Notes: generated by a model not told the origin, from the sequence alone. A stretch of DNA of 64,000 bases from Caballeronia sp. dw_19 (GCF_018449515.1 NZ_JAAVUQ010000022.1:62001-126000); one strand, 5' to 3'. Counted from the first letter of the stretch, positions 16,020 to 24,431 are shown. Translations and numbers: made by a program.

Positions 16020-16136
16020 GGATGCGCGCAAAATTGGAGAGTGTTCGCGCGAATTATGCCGGATGATAAGAAGGGGCCAAAACAAAACAGTTCTGTTGCG
16101 CAAACGTTTCGTCGGGCAATGGGATCGAATTTGCGA

Positions 16137-16526
16137 TCAGGCTCGACGGTCCGCCAGAAGGTTGTAGTCCTCATGGCTCACGATCCGCAACGGCGCGAGC
16201 GTCGGTGCGTCGAACAGAATGCGGTAGGAAAGTCCCACGGGGACAGAGAGAACGGCGCCGGCGGAGGCCTTCAGCGGCTTGCCTCGCAGCGCATAGGGAT
16301 GGGTACCGCTGCGGACCTTTTCGAGAAGAGCTCGCGCCTCTCGTTGGACCGCTTTAAGGTGATTGACGGGGGAGAGGTCAATGCCGTCGGAAGCTGCGGC
16401 CAGTTGCTTGGCTTCGCGTCTAGCCTGTCGTTCCTGTTGCTCGTTCGCTTTGACTGCCTGCGCCGCTGCGCACGCATGGCAAAACTGACCTTTCCCGGTG
16501 TGGCCGCACTGAAACTTCCGCTTCAT
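16137..16526 (-). CDS. Small zinc-binding protein with RelE/ParE-like C-terminus
   Basis: 129 residues. The N-terminal CGHTGKGQFCHAC (Cys7, Cys16, Cys19 with His9 and His17) looks like a compact zinc site. A charged helix spans about 25-45. The C-terminal about 60 residues (AGAVLSVPVGLSYRILFD, then RIVSHEDYN) resemble the RelE/ParE strand order, with a central Arg and a final His-Glu-Asp-Tyr. There is no adjacent antitoxin-like gene, so toxin activity is doubtful. Confidence 0.6.
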   Translation of the reverse strand: MKRKFQCGHTGKGQFCHACAAAQAVKANEQQERQARREAKQLAAASDGIDLSPVNHLKAVQREARALLEKVRSGTHPYALRGKPLKASAGAVLSVPVGLSYRILFDAPTLAPLRIVSHEDYNLLADRRA

Positions 16527-16540
16527 ATTCCCTCCCCTCG

Positions 16541-16909
16541 CTAAGACTCGTGTTGGTCTTTTGATTGGATCACGGGCAGGCTGTGAGTCAAGTCATCTAT
16601 CGCGACGCTTTGAGGTAGCTTTTCCGATTGCGCGCGGGTGGCATCGAGCTGCCCCGCCAGTTGCAAGATACGCTCGTTGGCTTGGGTGAGCCGTACTTGC
16701 AGGGAGTCGATGCTAGACAAGGCTAGGGCGTACTGGTCGCCTAGCATGGTGAGCGCCCAGAATGGCGACAGCGCCGCGCCACAATCGGAGCAGGTGACGA
16801 TTCCACCGCGGGAATCGAGCTTTATGTGCCGATGTGTGCATTCGGAAGGGCGGTACGTCCGATCGTCCTTCGTGATGCGGATCCGACGAAGTGGATAGAT
16901 ATTGTTCAT
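16541..16909 (-). CDS. Zinc-ribbon plus coiled-coil protein
   Basis: 122 residues. Cys24/His26-His28 and the pair CSDC (about 40-43) suggest a zinc ribbon in the first 50 residues; residues about 60-100 form a short coiled coil (ALSSIDSLQVRLTQANERIL onward). Family not recognised. It lies 14 bp from the 16137 gene and about 80 bp from DUF5131, probably in the same transcript. Confidence 0.6.
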   Translation of the reverse strand: MNNIYPLRRIRITKDDRTYRPSECTHRHIKLDSRGGIVTCSDCGAALSPFWALTMLGDQYALALSSIDSLQVRLTQANERILQLAGQLDATRAQSEKLPQSVAIDDLTHSLPVIQSKDQHES

Positions 16910-16985
16910 CGGTGCGCGCCCTGACTACGGCGAAGTTCGAGCCTGTGCATCGCATACCTCGAGCGCCGAGAGCGTCGTCGAGTAC

Positions 16986-17939
16986 TCATGCCGCTCGTCC
17001 GCCCGTCGGAAACCCGTCGTGTTGAAGGCCGGCCAGCAGCCTTCCCCCCGCCTTCTTCCCGACGCGGCGCATCAATACATCTCCGCGGCGAAAATGTCCG
17101 TCGGGTTGCCCGTTCGCTTTAACGATGCGCACCATATCGCGCCGTATGTCTGCGCCAAGATCGCCGCCGGCGACCACGTTGGTGACTTGCCATTCGCCCC
17201 ACTGCTTGAACAGAAATGGCACGCCCGCGGCTGCGCATTGGTCGCGTAGAGCATGTGCCCACGAAGGATGCATAGGGCGCGCACCGCGGCCGCTTTCTCC
17301 GCCAACGATGACCCAATCGAGAAGGTCGACGGACCTGGTCCGATATTCGTCTGGAAGCGACGAGAACGAATACCTTCCGCCCGACTTGGGTACGAGCCAC
17401 TCCTTCGACAGATCGACCAGACCAAGTAACGGCTCCACCGACAGAAAGCGCACCGGCGCTGGTAATTGCAGCAGCTTCGGAATGTCGCGATCGGCCTCTT
17501 CCTGATTCACCACTGTTGCGCCGATCCAGGCATTCGATGGCCAGCCACCCGGTTCGAGCCATGCGGCCGGCACCATGCTGCGCACGTTCCCAATACGCTT
17601 GGTCAAGAGCAGATGATCGAGATTTGGAGTCCGCTGAACGAACTGCCAGTGCCGCTCGCGCACGCCGGCCGGCGCAAACTTGTCGAACAAATCGGACATG
17701 CTGTTCGTGAAGACGCGGCGTCGCACGCCATCGGCAGCCGCCTTGCGATCCCATCGAATCAGATCGTTCCAGTGAGTTTCACCGAACTCGCGCTTCGGTG
17801 CGTCGTCGCCCCAACCATAGCCAAAGCGCTTAGCGAGCGCTTGCGCGTAGCAACCATCGCAGCCGGGGCTGATTTTGCTGCAACCCCAGTGGGTATTAAA
17901 GGTGTGATCGGTCCATTCGATACTGCTGTTCTCGCTCAT
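16986..17939 (-). CDS. DUF5131 (phage Gp37/Gp68) family protein
   Basis: 317 residues beginning IEWTDHTFNTHWGCSKISPG and then CDGCYA, the family hallmark with three closely spaced Cys as in radical-SAM-like iron-sulfur enzymes. Later conserved stretches are WIGATVVNQEEADRDIP, FLSVEPLLG and WVIVGGESGRGARPMHP, then FLFKQWGEW. Phage and mobile-element members are common; the reaction is not established. It overlaps the upstream MazG-like gene by 4 bp. Confidence 0.88.
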   Translation of the reverse strand: MSENSSIEWTDHTFNTHWGCSKISPGCDGCYAQALAKRFGYGWGDDAPKREFGETHWNDLIRWDRKAAADGVRRRVFTNSMSDLFDKFAPAGVRERHWQFVQRTPNLDHLLLTKRIGNVRSMVPAAWLEPGGWPSNAWIGATVVNQEEADRDIPKLLQLPAPVRFLSVEPLLGLVDLSKEWLVPKSGGRYSFSSLPDEYRTRSVDLLDWVIVGGESGRGARPMHPSWAHALRDQCAAAGVPFLFKQWGEWQVTNVVAGGDLGADIRRDMVRIVKANGQPDGHFRRGDVLMRRVGKKAGGRLLAGLQHDGFPTGGRAA

Positions 17940-18523
17940 GATTGGACCTTCGTCCCGCTACCAACGCTGCGGCCGGTCCCTTCTTCGTGGCCCGGTCGCA
18001 TGTCGGTTTTTCCGAACAGCGCGCGATGCCAATTCGCACACGCCGCAGCGGTGGTGGTGATGTGGTGCTCGCTTTTCGCGAGGTCTCCGTCCGCGTGCTG
18101 GTGCAGTGCCTTTCCGGCGAGATAGCCCACGAGCCAAAACCAATCGGCTGGCGATTTACCTGCGTCACCTTTCTCGCTCCAGCGCTGACGCTGATGCTCG
18201 GCCTCAATACTCACGGCCCGGATAAAGTCGTCAGCTTGAGGCGTGTTGATGATCGCGTTCAGTCGGGCGATTTCGGCGAGGGCATCGTTTAATTCGTTTG
18301 GGCATTGTGCCGCCGCCGACCATCCGACGACACGGTGAGTGCTGACGCTCAACTCGTTGGGTGGCGCTTCGGTCTTGGCAATTACGATCGCATCCAATAG
18401 CTGTGGATGGTTCCGATCGAAGCCATCTTTGAACGCGTCCGGGGCGATAAGCTCAAGTGCATGTAGCAGTTCGGAACCGGCTAGGTGCAGCTGTAGGGGA
18501 AAAGCTTTTCGCTGCGTATCCAC
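17936..18523 (-). CDS. MazG-like / nucleotide pyrophosphohydrolase-like protein
   Basis: 195 residues. The GTG at 18532 overlaps the AGGAG site and cannot be used with it; the GTG at 18523 has ideal 8-nt spacing, so I place the start there. The C-terminal half (FIRAVSIEAEHQRQRWSEKG, then DWFWLVGYLAGKALHQ and an HITTTAAACANWH helix) follows the all-helical pattern of MazG-like phage proteins with acidic metal-binding helices. The N-terminal half is unassigned. Confidence 0.55.
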   Translation of the reverse strand: MDTQRKAFPLQLHLAGSELLHALELIAPDAFKDGFDRNHPQLLDAIVIAKTEAPPNELSVSTHRVVGWSAAAQCPNELNDALAEIARLNAIINTPQADDFIRAVSIEAEHQRQRWSEKGDAGKSPADWFWLVGYLAGKALHQHADGDLAKSEHHITTTAAACANWHRALFGKTDMRPGHEEGTGRSVGSGTKVQS

Positions 18524-18544
18524 TGTGCTCACTCCTTTTTGATC

Positions 18545-19045
18545 TTACGGTTGCTCGGGAAGAGTGATTTCTTCGCGGCGAACGCTATCTACATCCCAGG
18601 TTGCTAGCGCGAGGGCTGTCGGCAGGTTGCGCCGATAAAAGGCCTCGACGGTATCGAGGTACTCGCAGAACGATTCGTCCCGCGTGAAGGTGTCGCCGAG
18701 CGGCAGCTTCAGTACTCGCGAGTCGGCCGGGCTACCCGCCGCTGCAATGATGGCTGTCAGTGACCGCTGTTCGGGAAGCCACCAGCGGCTCCAGCGCAGA
18801 GCAAATTGAAACCAGCGTTGAGCGTCGGCAAGCTCCTTCCACGAAACCTGAACGTCGAGGATTGAGCCGAGAGAACTGAAAAAGACCATGCGGATACGGC
18901 TGGCATTAGCAGCTGCGACCACGATCTCTTTGGGGCGTTCATCCGCGGTCGCGTTGGTGGTGGCGCAGGTGAGAGCTGGATAGCGCATCTGCCAATCGGC
19001 CGGACGAGCGATGGCACGCCTAAGCAGAAATGATCGATCATCCAT
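18545..19045 (-). CDS. Hypothetical 166-residue protein
   Basis: Not recognised. Start at MDDRSFLLRR (ATG 19045) with GAGGAA upstream. No membrane helix. A Trp-rich central segment (ADAQRWFQFALRWSRWW) and a C-terminal helical part are visible. Promoter motif copy f lies 66 nt upstream, inside the end of the DUF1173 gene, so this gene probably starts its own transcript leading into 17936-15339. Confidence 0.6.
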   Translation of the reverse strand: MDDRSFLLRRAIARPADWQMRYPALTCATTNATADERPKEIVVAAANASRIRMVFFSSLGSILDVQVSWKELADAQRWFQFALRWSRWWLPEQRSLTAIIAAAGSPADSRVLKLPLGDTFTRDESFCEYLDTVEAFYRRNLPTALALATWDVDSVRREEITLPEQP

Positions 19046-19110
19046 GGCGGTTGGTTCCTCGGAAAGGCGCGCCCGGCTGAGCGCACCGTTCCAAGCTAGC
19101 AGCGAAATGG

Positions 19111-19120
19111 CGAAGTCAAG
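19111..19120 (-). promoter_or_regulatory. CTTGACTTCG promoter motif, copy f
   Basis: The minus strand reads CTTGACTTCG, overlapping the stop-codon region of the DUF1173 gene and 66 nt before the 166-residue gene. Confidence 0.5.
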
Positions 19121-20327
19121 TCGCTCGAGGCAGGGACACCGTGTTGATATCGGCGGGCGGCGTCCATTCAACGACGCGTGTTTGCTTGCGGGTGTAGATC
19201 GCCTGCTTCTCTGCCTTGCGCGCGAGGTACTGAGCGTTCGATTCCATTCCGTAGACCTCGATAAAGGCTGGCGGGGATGTATCGCTCAGAATAAAGTCGG
19301 GGAGCACCTCGTCCGCTTCGGAAAAGCGCATGGGTTTTTCGAAACGGCGACGCTCAACTACCAGTCGATTCGCCATTTCAACTTCATAGCTCGAATCGCA
19401 TGGAATGAAAGCGCGGCTGCACAGTTGCGCGGCCAGGTCGACGATCCGGAGGTTGCCGTCTTTTGTCCGCTCGATGACTAGGACGGCAACGACTCGCGCA
19501 TCAGATTTGCCGATCTGCGGCCACGCGTGGCGATACGACTTGGCGGCCGCATCGATGATCTCCGGTGCAGCATAGAAGGTTTCGTAGGTCTGGCGGATCT
19601 TTACAGCGAAACCGTACTTGGATTTTTCTACCGACTTCAATTCAGCGATGACGATGCCGCGCTCGGTGGCGGCGTCAGTGCGCGTAACGCGGGCAAGAAA
19701 CGCGTCGAATTCCACCTTGATCGTCGCGGCGGCGTCTTTCTCGTAAAGGCGCATCACATGAACCACGTCCTGCGTCGGCTTGCCGTTAATCTTGCCGTCA
19801 CCGAGTTGAGCCAACACTTGAGCGTTACAGGTGCCCCAGTTGCGGTGTGCTCCGCCTGTCCAGTGGTTTAGCCGAGCATCGAGCCACAGGCGTTGCAGGA
19901 ACGCCAGGAGCGGTGCCGCCTTTCGCGAGTGTGATCCGGTGCCGGCGGTGCCTGGACGTCGAGTGACGGCCCCCGCAGTCCGGATACTGAAGGACACATC
20001 CAGTTTGACGTCGAGCCCGTCGGACGTGATGCGGATGGCGTCGTCGGGATCTGGGCCGCCTTGGCTCTGCAAGGGCTTATCGGAAAAGAAAGGGCAGGTA
20101 TCGCGATTGTGCAGAGGCCCTTCGTCTGGCCAGCGCGCAAGATGGAAGACGGTGCCGTGACGACGAACTACCAATCGAAGAGGGCGACCCGGGACGGGTC
20201 GCATGCATCCACAAACAGCATAGCCGGGAACGACCTTCGCTCGTCCGAGTCGCGTTGCGTAGCGAGCGGGATTGTCCTGAACGTCTTCGAGCGCTATGTT
20301 GTTTCCATCGAACGAAATAATGGGCAT
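19116..20327 (-). CDS. DUF1173 family protein
   Basis: 403 residues from the ATG at 20327 (MPIISFDGNN). Family features: a Cys-containing N-terminal part (GYAVCGCM), FHLARWPDEGPLHNRDTCPF, then a large alpha/beta region. The C-terminal 120 residues (DEVLPDFILSD, then AFIEVYGME and a Tyr/Lys-rich helix) look like a PD-(D/E)xK-type core. DUF1173 proteins are frequent on proteobacterial plasmids and ICEs; function unknown. A longer frame to 20540 is non-coding extension. Confidence 0.75.
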   Translation of the reverse strand: MPIISFDGNNIALEDVQDNPARYATRLGRAKVVPGYAVCGCMRPVPGRPLRLVVRRHGTVFHLARWPDEGPLHNRDTCPFFSDKPLQSQGGPDPDDAIRITSDGLDVKLDVSFSIRTAGAVTRRPGTAGTGSHSRKAAPLLAFLQRLWLDARLNHWTGGAHRNWGTCNAQVLAQLGDGKINGKPTQDVVHVMRLYEKDAAATIKVEFDAFLARVTRTDAATERGIVIAELKSVEKSKYGFAVKIRQTYETFYAAPEIIDAAAKSYRHAWPQIGKSDARVVAVLVIERTKDGNLRIVDLAAQLCSRAFIPCDSSYEVEMANRLVVERRRFEKPMRFSEADEVLPDFILSDTSPPAFIEVYGMESNAQYLARKAEKQAIYTRKQTRVVEWTPPADINTVSLPRAT

Positions 20328-20361
20328 CTTCGCCGCCAAATGGGAGTTGTGCCTCGCGCGA

Positions 20362-20637
20362 TCAGCACGCTGGCATTTCGTGAATGTCCGCGCGCGTTCC
20401 GAGCAGATTGGAAATCTGGCGCACGGTGATGCAAAACTGCTCGCCGTGCGCGTGGCTCGCAAAGGCGACTGTCGTGCGCGACAGCATTCCGGGTGCGGCG
20501 TAGGCGCGTGATTTGACCGCGCCCACGCCGACCACGGCATCCAGCCAGCTATCGGGCAATCCTTTTGCTGGCTTTGCGCCGGCTCGCACGCCCGCCGGGC
20601 GCTGCGTGCAGTCGTGAAAAGAAATCTGCAAGTGCAT
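20362..20637 (-). CDS. Small hypothetical protein upstream of DUF1173
   Basis: 91 residues. It begins MHLQISFHDCTQRPAGVRAG and includes a central Ala/Val/Ser-rich region; no family or membrane segment recognised. It fills the gap between the 20647 gene (9 bp away) and DUF1173, but the ribosome site (GAGAAG) is weak, so it could be non-coding. Confidence 0.45.
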   Translation of the reverse strand: MHLQISFHDCTQRPAGVRAGAKPAKGLPDSWLDAVVGVGAVKSRAYAAPGMLSRTTVAFASHAHGEQFCITVRQISNLLGTRADIHEMPAC

Positions 20638-20646
20638 CTTCTCGGC

Positions 20647-21345
20647 CTAGCTTAAGGTCGCCGATGATGCTTCCGAGGGCGTTGCTTCGCGTTCAACCTC
20701 GACGCGGCCGTCAGCCGATGTATTGATTAAGTGACGGATTCGCCGATGTGTATCGCGCACGAAGTGGTCTACGTGCCCGAGGCTGATTCCGAAGAACGGC
20801 AGGACGACGGTCACGATGATCAGTGTGAGCATAGAAATGCTCGTCCAAAGCTGAGCGAAAGCCTCGATCGTCTTTGCATTGGTGTTCGTCATCTGTGCCG
20901 CCAGGTGCGCCACGCTATCTGGATCCAGATAGGCACTGAGCGCCAGTAACCACACGAAGACCAAGGGCACGATGATGCCTACGCGACCGATGGTAAGCAG
21001 AGCAACGCGCAAATAGTTGCTTGCCTGGGACAAGTAGTTGCCAGGACTCAGCCATGCATCCAGCTTGGCCCGGGCGTAGTCACTGTCCTTGATCGTGCCT
21101 GCGCGGACATCGTTCACGTAGATGATCCACGTAGAGTTGTCAGCAGCTTCAACGCGCTTGCGCAGCCTGCGTATGCCCATTCGCCGCGATAGTTCGAGTA
21201 GCGACGAAACCAGCACGATAGTTACCGCGACTATCCAGACAAAGCGTTCGGGATTCCCGTACAAGAGCGTTGCAGCGATCGCGACAGGTCCCGAAAGAAG
21301 TGCGACGGTGCCCCAGTTTTCTGAGGGCGATAGCAAATTTTTCAT
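20647..21345 (-). CDS. Polytopic membrane protein, unknown
   Basis: 232 residues with four hydrophobic segments: two near the N-terminus (about 14-30 and 34-52), two central to C-terminal (about 117-140 and 165-188). A soluble about 60-residue loop lies between the pairs and a charged tail follows. No family recognised. It heads towards DUF1173 and follows two tandem paralogous membrane proteins, probably in one transcript starting near 22254. Confidence 0.7.
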   Translation of the reverse strand: MKNLLSPSENWGTVALLSGPVAIAATLLYGNPERFVWIVAVTIVLVSSLLELSRRMGIRRLRKRVEAADNSTWIIYVNDVRAGTIKDSDYARAKLDAWLSPGNYLSQASNYLRVALLTIGRVGIIVPLVFVWLLALSAYLDPDSVAHLAAQMTNTNAKTIEAFAQLWTSISMLTLIIVTVVLPFFGISLGHVDHFVRDTHRRIRHLINTSADGRVEVEREATPSEASSATLS

Positions 21346-21360
21346 AATTGAAATTCCATT

Positions 21361-21816
21361 TTAAATACGCGTTTTTGACAGGGCGTTCGTGTTGACGGCT
21401 GCCGGTGGGATGGATGTTGGTGGACGGCGCAGCAAAGCTAGTGCGCCTACGGAAGCCGTGAGGAAGTTCAAGCAGCAGAGAACCAGGAGCGCTATATGCA
21501 CGGTGACGGAATTGAACGCCTCGGCTGTCTCCCGGCCCATCTGCGCGCGCCGCACACGGTCGGCATCAACGCCTGTTTGTAGGGCCGACATTGACGAAAA
21601 GCCTTGCGCTGCAAGAACCCGGGTAGATATGTCGGATGGCAGCTCCATCGCGATCTGGTAGACGGTGCCGCGCCGGACAGAAGAGACGGTCTCTGCAAGC
21701 GTTGCCAACTGGGTGGATTCCCGGCGCATCAGATTGACTTGAACGAAAAAGGAACCGAGCGCGCCGAGGTTTGCGAGCGCTAGAAGAACGAAGGCGAGAA
21801 CGCGAGTTGATTTCAT
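21361..21816 (-). CDS. Two-helix membrane protein, paralogue of 21841
   Basis: 151 residues: N-terminal helix (about 6-26), a periplasmic-type about 80-residue region with LPSDISTRVLAAQGFSSMSA, and a C-terminal helix (about 107-130). The same layout and motif occur in the neighbour 21841-22254 (LPTDVRSAVLQTYGFASVSA), so this is an old tandem duplication. Function unknown; the paired-helix architecture recalls receptor-like or structural membrane proteins. Confidence 0.7.
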   Translation of the reverse strand: MKSTRVLAFVLLALANLGALGSFFVQVNLMRRESTQLATLAETVSSVRRGTVYQIAMELPSDISTRVLAAQGFSSMSALQTGVDADRVRRAQMGRETAEAFNSVTVHIALLVLCCLNFLTASVGALALLRRPPTSIPPAAVNTNALSKTRI

Positions 21817-21840
21817 GGGAAGGGTTGTGAGGGCTATGTA

Positions 21841-22254
21841 TCAGGTACCGGTTCGAATACGACTGACCAACATGACGGCGCCGCAGGCAGACGCGAAGAA
21901 AGTAAATGTGGCGAGCGCGAGTAACACCAACGTAGTGCGTTGTGTTCGTTGGATCTCTACCGATCGAGTTTGCTCAGCGTCGGCGAGTTCTGCGCGTTGT
22001 GCCTGGAGGCTTTGCTCGAGCGCGCTCACCGAAGCGAAGCCGTACGTTTGCAACACAGCGGAGCGCACGTCGGTCGGCAGCGAACCCGCGATTTCAAGCA
22101 GAGCGTTGGTCTGTGCAACAACGGCGCTTCCAATGATGACTGGCGGGACGGATTGCTGTTTGCCCATCTGACCGGGGAGAATCACGATCGACGCTATGGA
22201 GGCAAAGCTGGCCAGCACGAGGATTGCGACGGCGAGGATCTGCTGGGTTTTCAT
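21841..22254 (-). CDS. Two-helix membrane protein, paralogue of 21361
   Basis: 137 residues with the same architecture as its downstream neighbour: N-terminal helix (about 7-27), loop region with a coiled-coil-like stretch (SLQAQRAELADAEQTRSVE), C-terminal helix (about 110-130). First gene of the minus-strand membrane-protein run. Motif copy i lies 152 nt upstream and repeat R2 behind that, the same order as at the NERD gene. Confidence 0.7.
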   Translation of the reverse strand: MKTQQILAVAILVLASFASIASIVILPGQMGKQQSVPPVIIGSAVVAQTNALLEIAGSLPTDVRSAVLQTYGFASVSALEQSLQAQRAELADAEQTRSVEIQRTQRTTLVLLALATFTFFASACGAVMLVSRIRTGT

Positions 22255-22405
22255 CGGCGCGCGTTCGGTTCGTTGAAGGGGGTCGCGCTTGCGCGCGAGT
22301 GCTTCACGAATTCTCAGGCTGAACCGGATACGGTAAGGCCGCGAAACATACGCGAAATCAGTGCTCTTTCCAGACTCAGGTGCTTGCGCGTGGCAAAGGC
22401 CGTTC

Positions 22406-22416
22406 GCGAAGACAAC
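22406..22416 (-). promoter_or_regulatory. GTTGTCTTCGC promoter motif, copy i
   Basis: The minus strand reads GTTGTCTTCGC directly downstream of R2, the same arrangement as copy b with R1. Confidence 0.4.
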
Positions 22417-22420
22417 CGGT

Positions 22421-22484
22421 AACCCAAGGCTCGAAAGCGATATGGTTTTCGCGAGCTTTCTGGGTTATGGCCTTCAACATGTTG
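22421..22484. repeat. Dispersed two-part palindromic repeat, copy R2
   Basis: AACCCA (22421-22426) and GAAAGCG (22433) face AGCTTTCTGGGTT (22454-22466); after 8 nt comes CAACATGTTG (22475-22484). It lies in the divergent gap between 22254 (-) and 22846 (+). Confidence 0.75.
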
Positions 22485-22565
22485 AACGCACGAGGTCTAA
22501 GGACCTCGTTGATGCAACATCGGCGATCGCGACTCAAGCCCCGACCACGCGGGCCGAGTCTCCAC

Positions 22566-22600
22566 TTATCAACAAGTCTGTCCAAAAAATCTGTGGACAA
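22566..22600. other. Two DnaA-box-like sites
   Basis: TTATCAACA (22566-22574) and, inverted, TGTGGACAA (22592-22600) each differ by one base from the DnaA consensus. TGTCCA/TGGACA also forms an inverted repeat here. No replication initiator gene is near, so an origin is only a possibility. Confidence 0.35.
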
Positions 22601-22717
22601 CTTTTTACGATCGACCGAAGCGTAGTCGGTGAAGCTGCCGGAGCGAAAGCGCTATAGATTTGGATAGCATTGGAGCCTAGCGCCGGCCGACAGCGAATTA
22701 AAGTAGACAGCTCTACC

Positions 22718-22845
22718 GCGCGTCTCGCGCATCGACCTCAGCGAGTCCTGGCTACTCGCTCGACCACACCTTTTCGATCCGTTCTATCCCGCAGGGGCAT
22801 GCTCCGTAGCGGGCGTGCGCTTGCTCTTTTTTATTGGAGAAACGC
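22718..22845 (+). promoter_or_regulatory. Leader with hairpin+ATCGACC before 22846
   Basis: TAAAGT (22699-22704) lies 13 nt before GCGCG-TCT-CGCGC (22718-22730), followed by ATCGACC (22731-22737). Further hairpins: GCGAGT/ACTCGC (22741-22759) and CCCGC/GCGGG with inner GGGGC/GCTCC (22788-22813). SD TTGGAG. Confidence 0.6.
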
Positions 22846-23301
22846 ATGAACACGCAAGAGCACGACTATCTGACGTATTGGAACCGCGCCAAACCGCTGA
22901 TGACCCTCAAGCTGGAGCACATCAGAAGGCTCCTCGCTGAAAAGACGGCTTTCGGGCTGAGTGAAATCGTCGAGGGAGGTGACGAAGAGTTTCGCATGAG
23001 TCTTGACCTCGTTCGGCCGGACGACATCGTCGTCCTTAGTCTGGATTTCACACTGCTGGATTCAGCCGTAAATGGCGGAGCGACTGGCGCGGTGGCTGTG
23101 AGTTTGTCGGCCGTTGGCTATAACGCGTTGGCCTTGGGAGGATACGCACCGAACAATTACACGTCAGACGCATTTACCGACGACGTCGAGGAAATGCAAG
23201 CGCGGATAGAGCAGCTGGATGTTGCCGATTTCGCACGATACGTTTGTGACGAAGCGTTGACCAACACGACGTTACTACGCGAGCTTTCCGAAGCTTCCTA
23301 A
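22846..23301 (+). CDS. Hypothetical 151-residue protein
   Basis: Not recognised. The ATG at 22846 has GGAGAAAC upstream; an in-frame TTG at 22834 is part of the ribosome site. A soluble acidic protein with an N-terminal helical part, a central beta-like Gly/Ala-rich stretch (VNGGATGAVAVSLSAVGYNA) and a C-terminal helix. No metal or nucleotide motif. Single gene with its own leader. Confidence 0.65.
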   Translation: MNTQEHDYLTYWNRAKPLMTLKLEHIRRLLAEKTAFGLSEIVEGGDEEFRMSLDLVRPDDIVVLSLDFTLLDSAVNGGATGAVAVSLSAVGYNALALGGYAPNNYTSDAFTDDVEEMQARIEQLDVADFARYVCDEALTNTTLLRELSEAS

Positions 23302-23382
23302 GGGGCATCTGCCTATCCCTGCTAGCACCGCGTTGCTTTTCACCGCCGCACCTCGCTAGCCACATCGATCTTCATCTTTTAT

Positions 23383-23439
23383 CCCGTAGGGGCACGCCCC
23401 TACGGGAGCGTGCTCGCGCTTCTATTCTGGAGTTTCATC
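23383..23439 (+). promoter_or_regulatory. Perfect 10-bp hairpin leader of the methylase-like gene
   Basis: CCCGTAGGGG (23383-23392), loop CACG, CCCCTACGGG (23397-23406); ATCGATC lies upstream at 23354. SD CTGGAG, 8 nt before the ATG. Confidence 0.5.
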
Positions 23440-24414
23440 ATGAGCCGCAAAAGTGCAGAGAAAAAACACGACCAGACCGCCGACCAACATCAGCGCAATC
23501 TGATCGCAATGATCAAGAAGTTCTCGCATAGTCACCACACCCACACCGTGTTCGCGGACTTTGTAGAGATGGCAGCGATCAGTATCAGCAACGCAGTAGA
23601 CCGCACGCAGTTTGATCCGCGTGAAAAGCGGTATCTGGACATCGTGCGCAAATACAGTAAGGAGGAAGTTGCGCTTTTCCCGCAAATGTTTGCCGAGCTT
23701 GCAGAGTCGTTCGAGCTTCGCGTGGCGATGATGCGAAAGGCAGCATCCGCGGGCGCGGCCACTTCAGGCCTGACTGATATTCTCGGCGAGACTTACATGA
23801 TGCTGGAGTTGGGCAACGCGAGGGCAGGGCAATTCTTCACGCCCTACCACGTGTCCCGCATGATGGCCATGATGACGATCGGGGACGGTGGCCCAGCGGT
23901 ACGTGATCACGGGTTCATCCGCCTTCAGGAGCCCGCATGCGGCGCCGGGGGGATGGTGATCGCCGTGGCAGACTCGTTAAACGACGCAGGGCACAACTAT
24001 CAGCAGACGATGCATGCGACGTGTATTGATATTGACCCCTGCTGCGTTCACATGGCGTATATCCAGCTATCGTTGTTGCATATTCCGGCAGTGGTCGTGC
24101 ATGGAAACGCCCTTTCTCTCGATGTATGGGGCATGTGGTACACGCCGGCTCACGTCTTGGGTGGTTGGAAGTGGAAGCTGCGCAGACGCGAGGCCGAGTC
24201 TCAGGCGCAAGCGTTGCTCGACACGCCTGTGGCCGAGCCAACTCGATCTGACCCACACCCTGCATCGGATGTCGATTATCCTTACAGCGACGGCGATCTG
24301 GTGATTGAGGACCCTGTCGTGGTAGACGATATAGCGTGCATCGAAACGGTGGCGCATGAGGAAACGCCGACGGTGAAGCTTTTCACGAAGATCGACCAGC
24401 TTGCGTTGTTTTAA
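23440..24414 (+). CDS. N6-adenine methylase-like protein lacking the catalytic NPPY/F
   Basis: 324 residues. HsdM-like features: GQFFTPYHVS (about 130-139), the SAM-binding motif I QEPACGAGGM (about 163-172) and acidic motif II CIDIDP (195-200). Where the catalytic NPP(Y/F) should stand, after VVVHGNALSLD, the sequence reads VWGMWYTPAHVLGG, so the amino-methylating motif is missing. The C-terminal about 75 residues are acidic and low in complexity. Possible roles: SAM-binding decoy, regulator or anti-restriction factor. A real methylase with an altered motif is not excluded. Confidence 0.75.
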   Translation: MSRKSAEKKHDQTADQHQRNLIAMIKKFSHSHHTHTVFADFVEMAAISISNAVDRTQFDPREKRYLDIVRKYSKEEVALFPQMFAELAESFELRVAMMRKAASAGAATSGLTDILGETYMMLELGNARAGQFFTPYHVSRMMAMMTIGDGGPAVRDHGFIRLQEPACGAGGMVIAVADSLNDAGHNYQQTMHATCIDIDPCCVHMAYIQLSLLHIPAVVVHGNALSLDVWGMWYTPAHVLGGWKWKLRRREAESQAQALLDTPVAEPTRSDPHPASDVDYPYSDGDLVIEDPVVVDDIACIETVAHEETPTVKLFTKIDQLALF

Positions 24415-24431
24415 GTATTGCCCCTTGTTCG

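Noticed and set aside
16137..16526. Type II toxin of a toxin-antitoxin pair
   Set aside because: The C-terminal fold resembles RelE/ParE, but there is an N-terminal zinc site and no adjacent antitoxin-like gene.
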